Assembly: GCA_034005525.1 (NCBI GenBank)
Contig: JAVEUP010000007.1
Coordinates: forward strand, 29,795 to 93,794
Source of the DNA: PWXP01 sp034005525
Lineage (GTDB): Bacteria > Planctomycetota > Planctomycetia > Pirellulales > Thermoguttaceae
Direction: 5' to 3'
Length of the DNA: 64,000 bases
Shown here: positions 62,344 to 64,000 of the stretch, piece by piece
How positions within the stretch are numbered: the stretch's first letter is position 1
How the letters are laid out: each line of letters starts with the position of its first letter
Program-made: the position numbers and the translations under genes
The notes under the pieces: model-generated
Database searches by the model: none
Seen by the model: only the letters and a program-made list of their open reading frames with translations
What the model was told of the DNA's origin: nothing

Positions 62344-62520
62344 CGGATTATTCACGACGATGTAGGGTGGTGACAAGCAAGCCAAGACCCTAGTGGGCCT
62401 TCGGTCGCTTGGCCGGGCCTGCTTCCAGCGCACGGCGTGCAAACCACCCTGGGCGTGGCTTGCGCAGGCCCACCAAGGACTTACGCGACCTCGACTCACC
62501 CTACGGATGTGAATAATCCG
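62344..62520 (+). mobile_element. MITE-like element, copy 4, with intact outer termini
   Basis: Outer ends CGGATTATTCAC (62344-62355) and GTGAATAATCCG (62509-62520) are perfect 12-bp inverted repeats. The inner core 62362-62504 begins GTAGGGTGG and ends TCACCCTAC, and is about 93% identical to 10231-10373. Begins two bases after the stop of the preceding gene. No transposase inside. Confidence 0.8.
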
Positions 62521-62563
62521 GGTCAAGCCTGCGACAACAATGAAATATATTCTTTCGCGAGTC

Positions 62564-63616
62564 CTAACCCGCCTGGTGCGCCGGCACGACGTCTTCCCGG
62601 GCAGTTTCGGCTTCTGCGTTGGCGTCCGGAAGGTCCGGGCTGCCGAGCAGCCGGCCGCCCTCGAGGTAAACACCCATTCGGCGGAACTTCGCGTACCGTT
62701 GCTCCACAAGATCTGGAATGGGGACTGTCGCGAGTTCGCGCAGGGTATTGCGAAGAAACTGCTTCAAGAGACTGGCCATTCGATGGTGGTTGCGGTGTGC
62801 ACCGCCCAGAGGTTCGCGGACGACCTCGTCAATGACGCCGAGCCGCATGAGGTCGGCCGCGGTGATTCGAAGCGCCTCGGCGGCCTTCTCTTTGAAGGTG
62901 TGACTTTTCCATAGGATACCGGCGCAACCTTCGGGACTGATAACCGAGTAGTAGGCATGCTCGAGCATGGCCACACGGTCGCCCACGCCGATACCCAGGG
63001 CCCCGCCGGACCCCCCCTCGCCGATGACCACGCAGATAATCGGGGTAGGGAGCCGCGACATGTGGAACATCGATTCGGCAATGACTTGCGCCTGGCCTCG
63101 CTCCTCGGCCCCGATGCCGGGATACGCACCGGGCGTGTCGATCAGGCAGATGACCGGCATGTGGAACTTCGCAGCCAGTCGCATCTTCGCCATAGCCTTG
63201 CGATAGCCCTCGGGGTGGGCGCAGCCAAAGTAACATGCACTACGTTCCTGAAGCGTCTTGCCCTTCTGATGGCCGACGACCATAATCCGATGCGTGTCTA
63301 GTTTGGCCCAGCCGGTCCGCAGGGCCCGGTCGTCGCCAAAGAACTTGTCGCCGTGCAGCTCGATGAAATCGTCGAAGACCAACTCCAGGTAGTCAGTGGT
63401 CATGGGCCGATCCGGATGCCGGGCCACCTCGACCGTTTCCCACGGCTTCAACCGACTGAAGGTCCGTTTCTTCAGGTCAGTCAGTTCGCGCCTCAGGCGG
63501 AAGACTTCATTGCGAATCTCGGGGGTTTGCGGGGTTTTGTTATCGAGTTTCTCGAGCCGGGCTTCCAATTCGTAGATCGGTCGCTCGAAGGAGAGGCGGT
63601 GTTCGTTGGCTGCCAT
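62564..63616 (-). CDS. accA: Acetyl-CoA carboxylase carboxyltransferase subunit alpha
   Basis: 350 residues. Typical AccA: RPIYELEARLEKLDN, RTFSRLKPWETVEVARHPDRP, FFGDDRA, GHQKGKTLQERSACYFG, IDTPGAYPGIGAEERGQ, GEGGSGGALGIGVGD and SPEGCAGILWKS. Transfers the carboxyl group from biotin to acetyl-CoA, first step of fatty acid synthesis. No accD nearby. A Ser/Thr kinase gene ends 51 nt upstream. Confidence 0.97.
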   Translation of the reverse strand: MAANEHRLSFERPIYELEARLEKLDNKTPQTPEIRNEVFRLRRELTDLKKRTFSRLKPWETVEVARHPDRPMTTDYLELVFDDFIELHGDKFFGDDRALRTGWAKLDTHRIMVVGHQKGKTLQERSACYFGCAHPEGYRKAMAKMRLAAKFHMPVICLIDTPGAYPGIGAEERGQAQVIAESMFHMSRLPTPIICVVIGEGGSGGALGIGVGDRVAMLEHAYYSVISPEGCAGILWKSHTFKEKAAEALRITAADLMRLGVIDEVVREPLGGAHRNHHRMASLLKQFLRNTLRELATVPIPDLVEQRYAKFRRMGVYLEGGRLLGSPDLPDANAEAETAREDVVPAHQAG

Positions 63617-63667
63617 GTTCAGACTCAGCGACTTGAAGGTTCTTGGTGGCCGGCGCGGGCCGGTGGT

Positions 63668-64000
63668 TCAGGAGCTACTGGATTCGGGTTCCGGCGGTCG
63701 TGGAGCAACACGCCACATCCGCGTCCGGCGGAAATCGGTCAGGAAATCGGTCATCGATTGTGGGCGGTCTTGCGGCCGCTTGGCCATCGAACGGCGGATC
63801 AACTGGGCAAACTCGGCGGTCAGGTTCTTGTCGACTGCCTCCAACGAAGGCGGCGTGGCTTTGAGGTGCTTGTTGAGCAACTCGTTGGCCGTCGTTCCGG
63901 TAAAGGGTGGCCGGCCGGAAAGCAACTCGAACACTACACAGGCGAAGCTGTACAAATCTGCCCGCGGGTCCGCCGCGGCACATCGGATTTGCTCGGGAGC
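63668..64000 (-). CDS. Serine/threonine protein kinase, 3' end (cut by window edge)
   Basis: The last 110 residues of the frame are inside the window. It has the APE motif (APEQIR), then DLYSFACVVFELLSGRPPF (subdomain IX, Asp and Gly conserved) and MAKRPQDRPQSM, which matches the subdomain XI arginine. It then ends with a short tail, so there is no long C-terminal sensor domain. The N-terminal catalytic core is beyond 64000. Confidence 0.85.
   Translation of the reverse strand, partial: APEQIRCAAADPRADLYSFACVVFELLSGRPPFTGTTANELLNKHLKATPPSLEAVDKNLTAEFAQLIRRSMAKRPQDRPQSMTDFLTDFRRTRMWRVAPRPPEPESSSS

Overview
The window is GC-rich bacterial DNA that reads as a member of the Planctomycetota (probably Pirellulales-like). 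The assignment is inferred from gene content, since no rRNA marker is present. The main pointers are a PVC-type membrane-bound dehydrogenase with a C-terminal haem domain, a MoxR/DUF58/BatA-like operon with a very long coiled-coil membrane protein, several Tat-exported Gfo/Idh/MocA oxidoreductases and sugar-phosphate isomerase-like proteins, large c-type cytochromes, and an mraZ-rsmH pair that is not followed by ftsL/ftsI/mur genes. GTG and TTG starts are common. I see no tRNA, rRNA or CRISPR array.

Layout. 1-4233 (+): a Tat-exported deacetylase-like protein and a secreted GH31 alpha-glycosidase. 4297-10005 (-): an ATP-grasp ligase, a zinc metallopeptidase, a vWA protein and a large protein kinase-like protein, possibly one transcription unit. 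10411-14037 (-): two xylose-isomerase-like TIM-barrel proteins and a Gfo/Idh/MocA oxidoreductase. 14101-17225: an accessory patch with a MazF-like and a VapBC-like toxin-antitoxin pair, a transposase scrap, a palindromic element and a truncated secretory ORF. 17226-22032: a 1153-residue beta-helix/LamG enzyme convergent with a second Gfo/Idh/MocA protein. 22260-24555 (-): an AraC regulator broken by an in-frame amber codon, and an NPCBM protein. 24882-38969 (-): a tightly packed operon (PQQ-like propeller, MoxR, DUF58, BatA-like vWA, vWA/amidotransferase-like, 1416-residue coiled-coil protein, terpene-cyclase-fold protein). 39284-42696 (-): UroD-like protein, dihaem lipoprotein cytochrome, a repeat-filled spacer and a Tat-exported cupredoxin-like protein. 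43869-51732 (-): PVC dehydrogenase, small membrane protein, a three-gene cassette of small unknown proteins and an eight-haem cytochrome. 52103-55083 (+): pyrB, pyrC and a NYN-domain RNase. 55281-58344 (-): a polytopic membrane protein and a third Gfo/Idh/MocA protein. 58775-62341 (+): mraZ, rsmH, a LysM protein and a YpsA-like protein. 62564-64000 (-): accA and the end of a Ser/Thr kinase.

Functionally the window mixes housekeeping (pyrimidine synthesis, fatty-acid synthesis, cell-wall cluster remnant) with the polysaccharide-degradation and periplasmic redox repertoire typical of the phylum. The exported GH31, beta-helix and oxidoreductase proteins would handle complex sugars. The PVC dehydrogenase, dihaem and octahaem proteins would feed electrons into respiration.

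The most unusual signals are repeats. A 73-bp palindrome sits in the same reading frame inside two different genes. A related kind of palindrome supplies the last ~38 codons of the PQQ-like gene. A family of ~143-bp inverted-repeat elements (four copies) shares outer 11-12 bp termini with another element that carries four 32-bp tandem repeats. Also notable are five TGGG boxes at exact 10-bp spacing over the mraZ promoter and a kinase-vWA pair that lacks the usual PP2C partner.
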